Assembly (NCBI RefSeq): GCF_000213175.1
Contig: NW_009799103.1
Location: 1,177,161-1,241,160 of the forward strand
From: Neurospora tetrasperma FGSC 2508
Lineage: Eukaryota; Ascomycota; Sordariomycetes; Sordariales; Sordariaceae
Length of the DNA: 64,000 bases
Direction of reading: 5' to 3'
The notes beneath the pieces are model-generated. The model was not told the origin of the DNA. It searched no databases and was given only the letters and a program-made list of their open reading frames with translations. Positions 1-11,496 of the stretch are shown here, piece by piece (positions within the stretch are counted from its first letter, which is position 1; the number at the start of each line of letters is the position of its first letter). Made by a program: the position numbers and the translations under genes.

Positions 1-993
1 TCCCTGCTTAGCGAAATCGACGAGGCTGGACTGGAGGATAAGGACGAGTCAAGTGAGCTATCGGATGCCATGGATGTCGAAACCCCCAAGGAGAAGGACA
101 CAAAAGACGAGGTGACAAAGGTGGAGAAGGAGACGAAATCAGCCTCAGACGACGAGAGCGAGCTTTCCGAAGTCATCGACGAACCTCCCAAACGGAAAGC
201 TAAACCCAAAAAGGGCGCCGCTAAAGACTCTTCCGAAACCAAGCCCACCAACGCCCCGCCTGCGGACAAGGACGACGGCGAAAGTTCCATGTCTGAAGTC
301 TTCGACGAGCCCCCGAAGCGTGGCGGCAAGGGGCGCGGAAAATCCAAGGAGGCCGCCAGCAGCACCAGCAAAGGCCGCAAAGCCAAGTCCGTATCCGCCG
401 ACCTCTCTCCCGACGAAGCCCTGATCAAGCAGCTCCAGAGCCAATTACTCAAGTGCGGCATTCGCAAGATCTGGCCAATCGAGCTCAAGAAGTATGGTGA
501 CGACACCAAGGCGAAGATCAGGCATCTTAAGGACATGCTCACCGATATCGGCATGACCGGGCGGTTCTCCGAATCCAAGGCCAAGGAAATCAAGATGCGC
601 AGGGAACTGGAGGCGGAGCTAGATGCCGTGAAGGATGGAGAGAAGAGCTGGGGACTGGGTGATGGCGGGAGGCCCAGGAGGAGGGCGGCGGCTAAGGTGA
701 AGAGTCTGAAGCTTGAGAGTGACTCTGAGGATCAAGAGGAAGAGAACGAAAGTGGGGATGGAACGGACAAGAAGGAAAAGAAGGAAAAGAAGAAGAAGAC
801 GAAGGCCGAGAAGGAGGGTAGCGGTGATGAAGATGGAGATGATGATGATGAAGTTGAGGAGGACGACGAAGAAAATGACGATGACGAGGACGAGGACGAC
901 TCAGAAGATGCGGAGCCAAAGGCAAGAGTTAGAGGTCCAGCCAAGCACAGGGCGGATTTCGCTTTCCTGGGATCTGAGAGCGAGTCTGATTAA
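1..993 (+). CDS. HIRIP3-like acidic chromatin/transcription regulator (5' partial)
   Basis: The frame is open from base 1, so the gene begins upstream and only its C-terminal 330 codons are here. Three short related motifs of the form SE-x-x-DE(P/A) occur near the start (LLSEIDEAG, LSEVIDEPPKR, MSEVFDEPPKR), the last two followed by basic residues. A folded-looking block follows (from about base 410 to 640), containing KQLQSQLLKCGIRKIWPIEL and a KAKIRHLKDMLTDIGM helix. This resembles the conserved segment of fungal 'transcriptional regulator' proteins related to HIRIP3. The rest is long Asp/Glu-rich and Lys-rich low complexity, typical of histone-binding proteins, ending FLGSESESD. Nuclear histone chaperoning is inference from composition and resemblance. 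The family call is moderate; the coding call is strong. Confidence 0.75.
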   Translation, partial: SLLSEIDEAGLEDKDESSELSDAMDVETPKEKDTKDEVTKVEKETKSASDDESELSEVIDEPPKRKAKPKKGAAKDSSETKPTNAPPADKDDGESSMSEVFDEPPKRGGKGRGKSKEAASSTSKGRKAKSVSADLSPDEALIKQLQSQLLKCGIRKIWPIELKKYGDDTKAKIRHLKDMLTDIGMTGRFSESKAKEIKMRRELEAELDAVKDGEKSWGLGDGGRPRRRAAAKVKSLKLESDSEDQEEENESGDGTDKKEKKEKKKKTKAEKEGSGDEDGDDDDEVEEDDEENDDDEDEDDSEDAEPKARVRGPAKHRADFAFLGSESESD

Positions 994-2219
994 GTCACGG
1001 TGATTGATATGGAGCAAGACCCAGTGTCTTGGACCACCACTACTTTTTCATGGTTATATTATGGGCGTGTACGATTCAACGAGATGTTTTATACCCTTTT
1101 GGTTTTGTATGACTACTTATCAAGGTACGCAATGGGCGGAGAATATGGCACATTGGAGACAGGTTCTCAGTTTCGGAATTACTTTGTGGCGTTCATTCTT
1201 TGAGCTATCAAGCTGAAGACTGCGACGGAGCTTAGGAACAGGACGGCGTTGTAGAACTAGGAGTATCATGTTAGGTGGTCTTATGGTTGAACAGCAGCAC
1301 CGGAATATGACGTACTGCTTTTCTGGACACGTCTCTTTCTTCACTGTCCGTCCTGGCCTCGATGAAGAGGCGACGCAAGTTGGGAAAGTTGGCCTGTTGT
1401 AGTTCAAGGTTCTCAGTTTTAGGAACATGTTTAGGGGATCTCAGCAATGAGGATCAGTCTTGAAGAGTATTACCATTGTCTCGCCTCTGCCAGTTCACAC
1501 TTGAGACGTCGATGCTGGTGATAGGTTGGACTTTTGAAGATGTGAGAAGATGATTAAAATATTGGTATAAGGGGAGGATGTGTCTAAGCTGCAATGTCGC
1601 CGAATAGTCGCTGCTCCAGTGTACTGGAAGTGGATGGTCCCTCGTCGTCACGGCCAAGCACAACCATCATCATCGTCCTCGTCGCCAAGTGCCAAGCCAC
1701 AGCTTCCAGATGGGATCGAATGCCCCAAAGACGGCACTGTGGCTGAAGCTCTCCTTTCCGGCGGGGCACCTAGCAATGAAGGACCCTGTGAGTGGGGCAA
1801 CACGAGGCTCACGCCAAGACGCTCTGGCCTGTCGCTGCAGTGACTTGGGAGGACACCACAGTTGAACCACAGTGGCCGCCATTCAGCGCGTATCACTGGA
1901 CATCTGCCTGCCCGTCCACATCATCGTCGTGATCCATCCCGACACCAGCGACGACCCGGCGACCTGATCCAAGGCTGGAGCACGCCCTCGACAACATCAC
2001 GCAGCCTTACAGCCGGCCAGGTTGCACTTTTGTTTTACGACTACCGGTACCTCCGCGATCAACATACCAAAGCATCCGTGTATGCGCCATTCCACGACCA
2101 CACGTTGAGGCGCCATCTCCTTTGTCGAAGCTCGAGGTTTCACCGCCCGATCTCGACCTTGTCAGCACCTCCACCACTGCTTTTCCTCCCCGAGCGCGCA
2201 GAACAACAACGCCTTCGCA
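994..2219. other. Intergenic region and AP-1 beta gene leader
   Basis: I see no convincing gene here. The first part should hold the 3' UTR of the upstream gene. The last 500 bases or so are C-rich and pyrimidine-rich and probably include the promoter and leader of the AP-1 beta gene. Short open frames on both strands have no recognisable motif. Confidence 0.5.
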
Positions 2220-4588
2220 ATGTCAGCTATCAACCGCATTAGGGGTGCGTTTGCGCCGCCGCGCAAGGGCGAAACCTTCGAGCTGCGAGCCGGCCTTGTG
2301 TCCCAATATGCCTACGAGCGAAAGGAAGCCATCCAGAAGACCATCATGGCCATGACCCTGGGCAAGGATGTGTCGGCGCTCTTCCCGGACGTCCTCAAAA
2401 ACATTGCGACCTCCGACCTTGACCAGAAGAAGCTGGTGTATCTCTACTTGATGTGAGCACCAGCTGCCCTCGTCTCTGGCCCCTTCACGAACGAGCGCTA
2501 ACCCCTGAGTCCAGGAACTACGCCAAATCACATCCCGATCTCTGCATTCTAGCCGTCAACACATTCGTACAAGACTCGGAAGATCCGAACCCCCTCATTC
2601 GAGCGCTGGCGATTCGAACAATGGGCTGCATTCGTGTCGACAAAATGATTGATTACATGGAGGAGCCGCTACGAAAGACGCTACGAGACGAGTCCCCCTA
2701 CGTACGCAAGACCGCCGCCATCTGTGTCGCCAAACTGTTCGATCTCAACCCCACAATGTGCATCGAGAACGGTTTCCTGGAGACACTGCAAGAGATGATT
2801 GGCGATCCCAATCCCATGGTTGTGGCCAACTCCGTCCAGGCTCTGTCCGAAATCCACGAAACTGCCCCCGAGACCAGGGCGCTTGTCCTCACACCCGCGA
2901 CCCTAAAGAAGCTGCTTATGGCGTTGAACGAGTGCACGGAATGGGGGAGGGTCACCATTTTGACAACACTAGCCGAGTACACTGCCCATGACGTCAAGGA
3001 ATCGGAACACATTTGCGAAAGAGTAGCGCCCCAGTTCCAACACGTCAACCCCAGCGTGGTTTTGGCTGCCGTCAAAGTCGTCTTCACCCACATGAAGGCT
3101 CTCAACCCCAAGACAGTGGGCGCTTACCTGAAAAAGATGGCTCCCCCTCTGGTAACGCTCATCGCTTCTGCCCCTGAGGTTCAGTATGTCGCGCTGCGCA
3201 ACATTGACCTTCTGCTGCAAGCCAATCCCGATATTCTCAGCAAGGAGCTGAGGGTATTCTTCTGCAAATACAACGACCCCCCGTACGTCAAGCTCCAGAA
3301 GCTTGAAATTATGGTCAGGATAGCAAACGACAAGAACTTTGATCAACTACTTTCCGAGCTCAAGGAGTATGCCCTTGAAGTCGACATGGATTTCGTCCGG
3401 AGAGCTGTCAAGGCCATCGGTCAGGTCGCCATCAAGATTGAGGCCGCTAGCGAAAAGTGCGTCAACGCGTTGCTTGATCTAATCTCCACCAAGGTCAACT
3501 ATGTTGTGCAAGAGGTTATTGTCGTCATCAAGGACATCCTCCGCAAGTATCCCGGATACGAAGGTGTCATTCCGACTCTCTGCAAGTACATCGACGAGTT
3601 AGATGAGCCCAACGCCAGGGGTGCCTTGATCTGGATTGTTGGAGAGTATGCCGAGAAAATTAACAACGCCGATGAAATTCTGGAAGGGTTCGTCGAGGGT
3701 TTCTTGGAAGAGTTCACGCAAACCCAGCTGCAGATTCTTACCGCCGTGGTCAAGCTGTTCCTGAAGAAACCGAGCAACACCCAAGGCCTAGTACAGAAGG
3801 TCCTCCAGCAAGCCACGGCAGACAACGACAACCCCGACATCAGAGATCGTGCTTATATCTACTGGCGTCTCCTCTCTGGCGATCTCGATGTTGCCAAGGT
3901 TTGTCACAATCTCTACCCCCTGAATATGTAAACATTGACTAACTTGCGTTTATAGAGCATCATTCTCTCTCAAAAGCCCGCCATTACGACAACAGTAACA
4001 TCCCTCCCTCCCGTCCTCCTCGAACAACTTCTTTCCGAGCTTTCCACTCTCGCCTCCGTCTACCACAAGCCTCCCGAGTCGTTCGTCGGCAAGGGCCGCT
4101 TCGGCGCCGACGAGATCCAGCGCGCCGCCATCCAAGAACAACGCCAAAACGCCGCCGAGAACCCCATCGCCGCGTCAGTCGCTGCTGCTGCCAAAGGTGG
4201 CCAGCAGAACAACGTTGAGAACCTTCTCGACATCGATTTTGACGGCGGCGCTCCTGCCAGCGCAGAGCACGGTGGCGGTGCCGGCACACCAGATCGGTTT
4301 GGCAGCCCGGCCAACGTCGGTGGTCTTCCCGGTGCGCCACCGCAACCCAGTGGCGGCATGGCGGATATCATGGGGCTTTTCGATGCACCACCGCCCATGC
4401 CGTCGGCGTCTGCTGCAACTTCACCGGCTGCTGCAGGCGGGATGGGTGACATGATGAGCTCGTTTGCGGGCATGGATCTTAGCGGGACGAGTGCGCCGCC
4501 GCCGCCTGGTCAGCAGCTGGGGCATCCGGCTAGTCAGACTCCCCCCAAGAGTGGTGGAGGTAGCGAGGATCTACTTGGGTTGTTCTGA
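2220..4588 (+). CDS. apl2: AP-1 adaptor complex beta subunit
   Basis: Large beta-adaptin subunit of the clathrin adaptor AP-1, which sorts cargo between trans-Golgi and endosomes. Three exons (2220-2452, 2515-3898, 3956-4588) give 749 residues; both introns are GT-AG and the first has a GCTAAC branch site. The N-terminal roughly 580 residues form the armadillo-like trunk, with classic motifs such as [35 protein letters not shown] and [16 protein letters not shown] low-complexity hinge follows with a clathrin-box-like LLDID (about residues 629-633), and the protein ends DLLGLF. There is no appendage (ear) domain. Fungal AP-1 beta subunits of similar length also lack it, so this is not a truncation. 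AP-2 beta is the alternative, but the length and missing ear favour AP-1. Confidence 0.93.
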
Positions 4589-5934
4589 TGGAGGAAGTCA
4601 TGATGGATGAGTATGGTGTCACTATAATAGCATGGTAGTTGGGGTTGGTGATGAGGGAACGGGCTAAAAGCGATGGGACATGCTAGCGCCTTGTTTGAGC
4701 AGTTTTTGTCCTTGTCTTGTGCAATGAGCTGCTATATTAATAGATACGATACACTAGGCTCTTCGTCGTCTCGTGAATTTGGGGGGCTGCCCCCCTTGGT
4801 TGGTTTCCCTCACCTGCAACATTCGTGTCATGACCTCGATTACCTATGGCTTTGCTCTTTAGTTATCGTCATCGGATCCCTTTGCTGTTGGATTACAGTT
4901 GTCATGTCAACAAGATCAAAAGCTACAATAATCACCAGAACCTTCACCATCCCAACAAATTGTGTTTTGAGTATTTCTTATCTTGCATGATCGTCGAGCC
5001 GCCATCAAGTCTATCACGAAAACTATCTACTCCACGGTGTGTGTGGGAGTGACAACTAGGTTTTGTGTAGGCCCGTGCCTGACCGCAGTCACTTCAAGCC
5101 TTGGAGGGTTCATAAGTCGCCGGGATGACCCATGGTAGGTCTCTTTCGTTTTTTCTTTACCTAATAGGCGTTCTGGAAGCTCACGTTTTGGGAATCTGTA
5201 GGCATAAGTAGCTTGAGTATACACCTAGGATATGCTGGAGAACCTCCGAGACTTCAACCTATAGTTGCGTTAACGACTGCTCCCCCTTTCGACATCGATA
5301 CCCAGTATTAAATATACATTTCCTCGATGGACGCTTGCGGTGTCTCGAGATCTAATGGCAAGGTCCGAGTCTCCGCTTTCCAGCCCGTCCCCACGAAATC
5401 CACATCAGGTCCCGACCCCGATCCGTAGGGGATGTCAAGCCATGGGAAGCCGCGTGTATTCAATGGAGGATCAGGCGTGTGCAGCCTTTGCGAACGATGG
5501 AGAGTGTCAAGAAAGTCCAGGTAGTAGCGCACGTGGGGACGCGACCCTTCTGTCGCTGAGGAGAGGAACACTCTAGCAGTGAAGTTACAAAAGAGGAGAT
5601 ATGCATGAAGGACTGTCACTGTAAGTTTCCGCCTTGCTGGTGATGATTAGGACCCCCCTTGTCGGCTGCATCATTGTAACGGCCGCCAAAGTATCTAACA
5701 TCTACATATAGGTAGAGATCAAAAATTTCGATTCAACCCTAGAAAACCGTAGAATAGAGAAATTCGGGTGTGTCAGGACTCAGAATAAGACTCAACAAGC
5801 ATCCAGAAGCCAGTATTATACGACTACGACGAAGTGTCTATCGTATGATCATGTACAGAGAGAGAATGTATCGCGACGGATAGCGAGCGACGGAGCCTTT
5901 CTTATGGACATGAGTCAACCCATTTTACCAATAA
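4589..5934. other. Intergenic region between apl2 and tRNA-Arg
   Basis: No gene is recognised on either strand. The short open frames have atypical composition and no motif. The region should contain the apl2 3' UTR. Confidence 0.5.
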
Positions 5935-6006
5935 GGTCCGCTGGCTCAATGGCAGAGCGTCTGACTACGAATCAGGAGGTTCCAGGTTCGACCCCTGGGT
6001 GGATCG
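5935..6006 (+). tRNA. tRNA-Arg (anticodon ACG), no intron
   Basis: A full 72-nt cloverleaf can be drawn. The acceptor GGTCCGC pairs with GTGGATC with two G-T pairs, the D arm is GCTC/GAGC, and the anticodon stem closes a CTACGAA loop that reads ACG. The T arm is CCAGG-TTCGACC-CCTGG, and the discriminator is G. A T6 run at 6009-6014 is the expected Pol III terminator. Confidence 0.95.
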
Positions 6007-6589
6007 AGTTTTTTGGGTGCTTCTTATATTTTGCATTCCCATTGTAATCAATTTGCAATTCCGAGCAACAGGATTTGCTCCATTTGTTTTTTTTTTCCAC
6101 GATTGGTGGGGTTCTTGTTGCCCTTTCACGCTGGACTAGGAATACCCTGTAGATAGCGAGTCCGGGGAAAATTGGAAGGACCAATCAGTGGATTTAGAAG
6201 AAACAGCGCTAGGCCACATAGGGCGCTTGTTAATCTTGAGCTCAATGTGCAGATTGTCAGGGTCGCTTTCCCGTCAGGAACGGGCCAGGAACAAGCAAGA
6301 CATGCCAGGAACAGGCGCTTCCAAGCATCCAATGCCCCTGTTGAATGGTCCCTTCCCCCATCCCGGCCGTCAGTGGCCTTTCCTTTTTACTCTCCTTCCC
6401 TTCTTTCCTCCGTTTTCCGCAGCAATCGGGATTCATATGTCCATCGCCAGCATCATCTGAGTCGGTGTTGCAGAACCCGCCGCGACGGCGGTTCGCCCCT
6501 CTTGTTTAGTTGTGTTCTATCACTTATACGGCTCTGTCCGACCCGAGGTCATTCATTTCCCCGTTAGTTGATTCGTTAGAAACCCAATC
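6007..6589. other. Leader/promoter region of the secreted protein gene
   Basis: After the tRNA terminator the region becomes pyrimidine-rich toward 6590 and looks like promoter plus 5' UTR. I see no gene. Confidence 0.45.
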
Positions 6590-7471
6590 ATGACCGAATC
6601 CCGTTCATTCGCATTGCGCAACACACAACCGCTGACGCGGTCCAACCTTTGGATATCTCGCTTGTCCTTCCTCGCCCTCCATGCTCTCTACTGCGCCACC
6701 GCAACCCATGCTGCCACGACCACAGTCTGGGCCACCCCTCACGACAGCTACTCCTCCTCGATCGGCGTTCTCGGCTGCAAAGTCGATACCGATCGCATTG
6801 CCTATTGGCCCGGTTCGGTTGACTGCAACAACCTCTGCGTCTCTCTCTCTTACGGCGACCGTACCGTGAAGCTCCTGCGCGTCGACCAATCCCAGGGCGC
6901 TCACGACATCAGCTACGATGCCTGGAACTATCTTGTCACGGGCCACGGGGCCAACGATCGGCCGGCCGTCGGTGGGCCCATCGAAATGCAGGCGGAGGAG
7001 TTGGACGCTTCCGAGTGCAAGGACTTGATCCACACAGAGGGACACAAGCTTCCGCTGTCGGCGGCCAACAGCATGAACTTCTTGGCGAGCTGCCTCGACC
7101 ACAAGGACGGCAGCTGGGTGGGCGAAAACCACATTCTTTACAACATTCTCGACTCGATTTGCACGTGGGGATATGACGAGCCGTGCGAGCTGAACTGGCC
7201 AAGTGAGAACCAAGCTCAGTGCAAGCATGCTTTGGGCACGCCGAATCCGCTAAAGGATGATCCGGTCTACGATATCAAGTATCCTTCGGGCAATAAGGTT
7301 ATCGCTGGGTCGGGAGAAGTGGTGAAAACGGGAGGGACTCCGTGGGGCGATGTGGGAGGGACTGGCCAGGAGAATGCCGCTGCGGGAGGTCTGATTGGGA
7401 GCAGTTCGGCGACACTTTTGATTGTTTGGATCATGACCCTTATGAGCTGCGGGGCTTTATGTTGGGTCTGA
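6590..7471 (+). CDS. Secreted cysteine-rich protein, possible double-psi beta-barrel, probably GPI-anchored
   Basis: Intronless, 293 residues. A hydrophobic signal stretch lies at about residues 19-42 after a short basic head. The mature part has eight cysteines (C63, C79, C83, C143, C168, C191, C199, C211), an even number suited to four disulfides. The segment VSLSYGDRTVKLLRVDQSQG followed by AHDISYDAWNYL resembles the barwin/cerato-platanin double-psi barrel pattern of a strand followed by 'DISxxAxxxL'; this fold call is inference. The C-terminus is small-residue-rich (GGLIGSSS) and then hydrophobic to the end, as in GPI-attachment signals. A cell-surface or wall-associated role is likely. 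The enzyme or ligand is unknown. It converges on the glycosylasparaginase gene with 148 bp between stops. Confidence 0.75.
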   Translation: MTESRSFALRNTQPLTRSNLWISRLSFLALHALYCATATHAATTTVWATPHDSYSSSIGVLGCKVDTDRIAYWPGSVDCNNLCVSLSYGDRTVKLLRVDQSQGAHDISYDAWNYLVTGHGANDRPAVGGPIEMQAEELDASECKDLIHTEGHKLPLSAANSMNFLASCLDHKDGSWVGENHILYNILDSICTWGYDEPCELNWPSENQAQCKHALGTPNPLKDDPVYDIKYPSGNKVIAGSGEVVKTGGTPWGDVGGTGQENAAAGGLIGSSSATLLIVWIMTLMSCGALCWV

Positions 7472-7619
7472 CGATGCTTCGTTTCGTACGAGTTGGATAG
7501 TTGGTTGGCTTTGTTTGCTTCGATTCTTGAGATACCCCCTTTAGCACGTTTCGGAATGGATTTGTTGTTCTCTTTCCTTGGTTGAGTTGGCTCTGGGATC
7601 TTACTAAACATCTGGCCGG

Positions 7620-8843
7620 TCACAAATCAGCGGAAACCGAGATAACACCTTCCACCGGCGGCACCGTGACAACCACCGTTTCGCTCATTTGCCCTCCTCG
7701 GTAGGCATACGTAAACGTCCAACCAGACGCCGCAGCCCCATGATTGCCCTCCTTATCCACCACTACAATCCCACTTTGCACACTGGGATATTTCCTCACC
7801 ATCCTTCTTACCGCATCTTCAGCCGCCTCTGTCGGGGTCATACCCCTTCTCAAGCTTTCCACAGCTTGATAGCAAGGTAGAAAGCGCATCATTATATCCC
7901 CATCTCCCGTAGCGCCGCAACCACCCACCTCCCCATCAACATACGCACCGCTACCCACAATCGGTCCATCGCCAACCCTCCCCGGGATCTTGTGTGATGC
8001 ACCATTTGTCGAAGACCCAGCGGCCATCCTCCCATTCTTCCCAATCGCAATCATAGATATAGTATCATGCCCACCCCTCTTCTCCCCAAATTGGTTATTA
8101 GACTCTCCAAGACCCCCATCAACCCCCAAGTCCTTTTCCGGAACCGGCACAAAAGGCCCACACCCTCCTCCCTCCCCTTCACCCTTCCCTTCAACCACAA
8201 CCACATTCCTCCTGTACGACCCCTTTTTACACCCTTCCCTCTTCCAGTCCTCACAAACCCCCCTCGACTCCTCCGTCCCCAAATCCTCTTCCGTAAACCC
8301 GTTCTCCCTCGCAAACTCCGTCGCCTGATCGCCCGTCAGGAGCGAATGTCTTGTATACAGCAACACCCGCTTCGCAACGGCAATCGCGTCTCGTACCCGC
8401 CGCAAATTGGCCACCGCGCCCGAGTCCAGCGTGTCTCCGTCCATGAGCAGCGCATCTAGCGTGGTTTCGCAGTTTTCGTCGGGCGAGCCGCCATGGCCGA
8501 CGGTGCCGTCGCATTGGAGACGTTCGCATGTGGAACAGCCGGCTACGATGGCATTGATGACATCTAGACGGGGATTGGAGTCTGGAGGTGGTGGGGAGGT
8601 GAGGTTCAGGAAGGCCGAATCGGTGGCGGAGGTGAAGATCCCGCCCCAGGTGTTGATGATAAAGGGGAGGCCGGGGGTGTTGTGCCAGTTTAGATCGGGC
8701 TTGGAGACGGTGGTGGAGCTGGGGTTAGAAGAGGTTAGGGGATGCTGGGACTTTTGAGAGGCGAGGGTTGGAGTGGTTGTTGTCAAGAAAGCGAGGAGGG
8801 AAAGGATGGTGGTTAGGGGGACGCGGTTTGGCAGAGGAGTCAT
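7620..8843 (-). CDS. N4-(beta-N-acetylglucosaminyl)-L-asparaginase (aspartylglucosaminidase)
   Basis: An Ntn-hydrolase that cleaves the GlcNAc-Asn bond when N-glycoproteins are degraded in the vacuole or lysosome. Intronless, 407 residues from ATG 8843; the frame is open further upstream but this ATG begins a clear signal peptide (about residues 1-29, leucine/threonine-rich). Family marks are INTWGG near residue 64, CDGTVGHGGSPDENCETTLDA, and the autoprocessing site GHD-T261-ISM, where Thr261 would become the catalytic N-terminal nucleophile. These are followed by GRVGDGPIVGSGAYVD and GGCGATGDGD. The segment just before the cleavage site (about 215-258) is a low-complexity Gly/Glu-rich insertion. 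The known family processes to alpha and beta chains at this Thr; processing here is inferred. Confidence 0.93.
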   Translation of the reverse strand: MTPLPNRVPLTTILSLLAFLTTTTPTLASQKSQHPLTSSNPSSTTVSKPDLNWHNTPGLPFIINTWGGIFTSATDSAFLNLTSPPPPDSNPRLDVINAIVAGCSTCERLQCDGTVGHGGSPDENCETTLDALLMDGDTLDSGAVANLRRVRDAIAVAKRVLLYTRHSLLTGDQATEFARENGFTEEDLGTEESRGVCEDWKREGCKKGSYRRNVVVVEGKGEGEGGGCGPFVPVPEKDLGVDGGLGESNNQFGEKRGGHDTISMIAIGKNGRMAAGSSTNGASHKIPGRVGDGPIVGSGAYVDGEVGGCGATGDGDIMMRFLPCYQAVESLRRGMTPTEAAEDAVRRMVRKYPSVQSGIVVVDKEGNHGAAASGWTFTYAYRGGQMSETVVVTVPPVEGVISVSADL

Positions 8844-9420
8844 GATTGATGCGGGGATGACCGCGGGCAAAAGTGAACGGATTAAATGGAAGTGCAGTCT
8901 GAACACTCGGTGAAAACAACTGGATGACTTTGCTTTGTGGCCTTCAGATTTCGTTAGGTTATAGCTGAAAAGTGCCAAGTGAAAGTGAGAAAGTGATAAG
9001 AAATTCGGAAGCGGGGGAGGTCGGGAATCTTTTCCCTTTCTGGATGATGGTGGTCGGAAGATGGTAACAAACACACTTTCAACCCTAACCCATTTCCTCC
9101 ATCCACTTCACCTCAGGGGTTTGTTTACTTGCGAGTGTGATCCAGAGCTCTTGGCGTCCTTTTCTTTCTGGTCTAGCATTGTGGCTTTTGGTTCTACAAT
9201 CCCGTCGACATGCAACCTTCATCCGCGATCACACAACACGTGAAGCGCGCCACTAAGCATGAGGCCTACAGTAGGTTACAAGGCGTCACCCGGAAGCCGG
9301 CGTACCCCTCATGTACCCCAACCTTCTCTTGGGTGGTTCGCACCTTCCATTCTGAAGAAATTGCCATGATAAAAGGGTACGAATGGCTGTTCCCATCGCG
9401 ACCTTGACATATTTCACAGA
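8844..9420. other. Divergent promoter region between the glycosylasparaginase and the MATE-like gene
   Basis: The two flanking genes are transcribed away from each other, so this 577-bp stretch should hold both promoters and leaders. A short plus-strand open frame at 9210-9407 ends just before the downstream ATG and looks like leader, not a gene. A CACAG directly before ATG 9421 could be a leader-intron acceptor. Confidence 0.5.
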
Positions 9421-11252
9421 ATGTGGCGAGCTATAGGCCAAAATACTCAATACAGAATGTTATCGTCAAAGGACCCGACAGAAAATGAGATCATCTCGCC
9501 CATCTCGCCAGGCGAACCTTCAGTTTACCATGCCCATGACCATGGCTACTATGACGGTGAACCACTACCAACACATTCATCGTTCAAATCCAAGCTTCAC
9601 AAGCTCATCCCCAGTCGAGACACGTATGTCAATCACTGCTGTCCCAAGTCAAACCCCCCTCGCCCTGGGCGTCACCACCTAACCATCACCACATGACATC
9701 AGGTACTGGGGCTCCCTAACCTACAACCTCCTCGCCTTCCTCCTCCCCGCCCTCTACCAAACCCTTTCCAAGCTGTGGATCGCCCAAATTGACTCCTCCT
9801 CCGTCGTCCTCACCGACATCTACACCTACATCTCCACCATCGCCGAAGTTCTCAACGAAGGCCTTCCCCGCATCGCGTGGCTCATCATCGGCAACTCGGC
9901 CGCTTACTCCCTCACCACCCGCTTATCGCTCTCCTACACTTTGATCGTCTTCCAGACCGCCATGGGCCTGCTCATGACGGTCATCTTCATCGGCGCCGCT
10001 GAGTCCTTTGCGGCGGGATTTGTCCCGCCTGAAGTCAGGAACAAGAGTCTGAGCTATGTCCGCGTGTCGGCGGCGGTGGCGCTGACGAGCGCCGTGCAGA
10101 CGTCGGTGGCAAGTTGTACGAGGGCAATGGATTGGCCGGATGTACCGCTGGTGGTGAGCTCGGTGGGCTTTGCGGTGAATATTGCGTTGGATATGTTGTT
10201 CCTTTCGTGGTTCCATGTCGGCTGGACGGGGTACAAGCCGACGGTGTTGGCGCAGGCGGGGATAAGGTTGGCGTGTGATGTGGCGGCTGCTGGAGTGGGG
10301 TTGGGGTATTTCGTTTGGGTGGCGAGGAGAAAGGTGAGGGAGGAGGAAGAGAGTCAGAGGCAGAGGGGAGATGCGCGTGAGAATGGTATAGTTGTTTGGT
10401 GGTGGACGGCGGGGTTTTGGATGATGGCTAGAGAGGCGGTTTATACCTTTGCGGAGTCAGCGGTGAGGAATGCAATTTACTTGTGGCTGGTGAATAGGAT
10501 CATTGGTCTTGGAGCGGATTATGCAACGGCTTGGGGCGTGTTTAACACGATCAGGTGGGGGCTGGTGATGGTTCCGGTTCAGGCCTTGGAGACGTCGGCC
10601 TTGACGTTCGTTGGACATCAGTGGGGTGTATGGAAGAAGGATAAGGAGGGGATATCCAAGCCTGCTGCGAGTTGGGTGGAAATCAAGAGTGAGTGTTCGT
10701 TACAAGCTGTCTGTGAGCAGAACAAGTTGCTGACTTCTTGAACTGTATAGGGATCAGTCGCCCGGCTGTCAACTCGGCTCTGGTCTCTCTGGCAGTTGAG
10801 ATCCCAATCTGCATCTTCCTTTCCTTGTGGGGGATGAAGGAGTTTGCTTTCTACATCTCTAACTCTGAACGTGTCGCAGACATTACCAAGAAGATGTGGC
10901 AGGTAAGCGTGGCGCAAGACTTCTCTCCTCTTCTCTTTGAGAGCCAGAGTACTGACCGCACGCGTGACAGAACATCGACTGGTGCTACATCTTCTACGCA
11001 CTCAACTATCAGCTATCCTCCATCCTTCTAGCCACTGTTCCTCGGTGGTTTCTCTACCAGTCATTGTGGTCGAACTTACTCTGGTCATTACCATGGGCCA
11101 TAGTTGTCACGGTGATGAAGTTCAAGAAAGAACAAGCATGGACATTTTACTCTGTCATATTTGGCGGAGCAAACGTCTTTTCTTTCATCGTTGTGGTTCT
11201 CGTGCTGGGAGCTTGGGTGTGGAGACTTCACAATGGGATGATTAGAGTATAA
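9421..11252 (+). CDS. Polytopic membrane protein, MATE-like transporter
   Basis: Four exons (9421-9623, 9703-10688, 10751-10902, 10971-11252), all introns GT-AG and in frame, give 540 residues. ATG 9457 in the same exon is an alternative start (528 residues). After a hydrophilic N-terminus there are about ten hydrophobic spans. They include YNLLAFLLPALYQTLSKLWI, a SYTLIVFQTAMGLLMTVIFI span, WGLVMVPVQALETSALTFVG and a C-terminal pair ending VLGAWVWRLHNGMIRV. The arrangement and the motif ALETSALTFVGHQWG resemble the MATE superfamily of multidrug/organic cation antiporters seen in ascomycete hypothetical proteins. Substrate and membrane are unknown, and the family call is moderate. It converges on the Copia-barrel protein gene. 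Confidence 0.72.
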
Positions 11253-11496
11253 TCACGGGCACATCAGACGCTCGTGAGAATATAAAACAATCGCCGACAT
11301 GAAGACGTGTGTGTGAACTGTGGTGCGTCTTCGCCTGATCCAAGTGTAAAAGCTGGTTATCCTAGATTGCATAATGTTCAAGGCTTTCTCAACAATTTTG
11401 ACCATATACAATCTTACTTGTTTTCCCTCAATGATTGACCTTCCCTCTTGTATAGCCAGTCCTCGGCGCCCAAGCTTTCAGTCGCTTTGAACTGCA

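Noticed and set aside
4120-4588. AP-1 beta without an ear domain as a possible truncation
   Set aside because: Fungal AP-1 beta subunits of this length normally lack the ear; the stop is followed by ordinary 3' sequence.
6605-7228. 207-codon minus-strand frame antisense to the secreted protein
   Set aside because: It is a shadow of the coding bias on the other strand and has no family resemblance.
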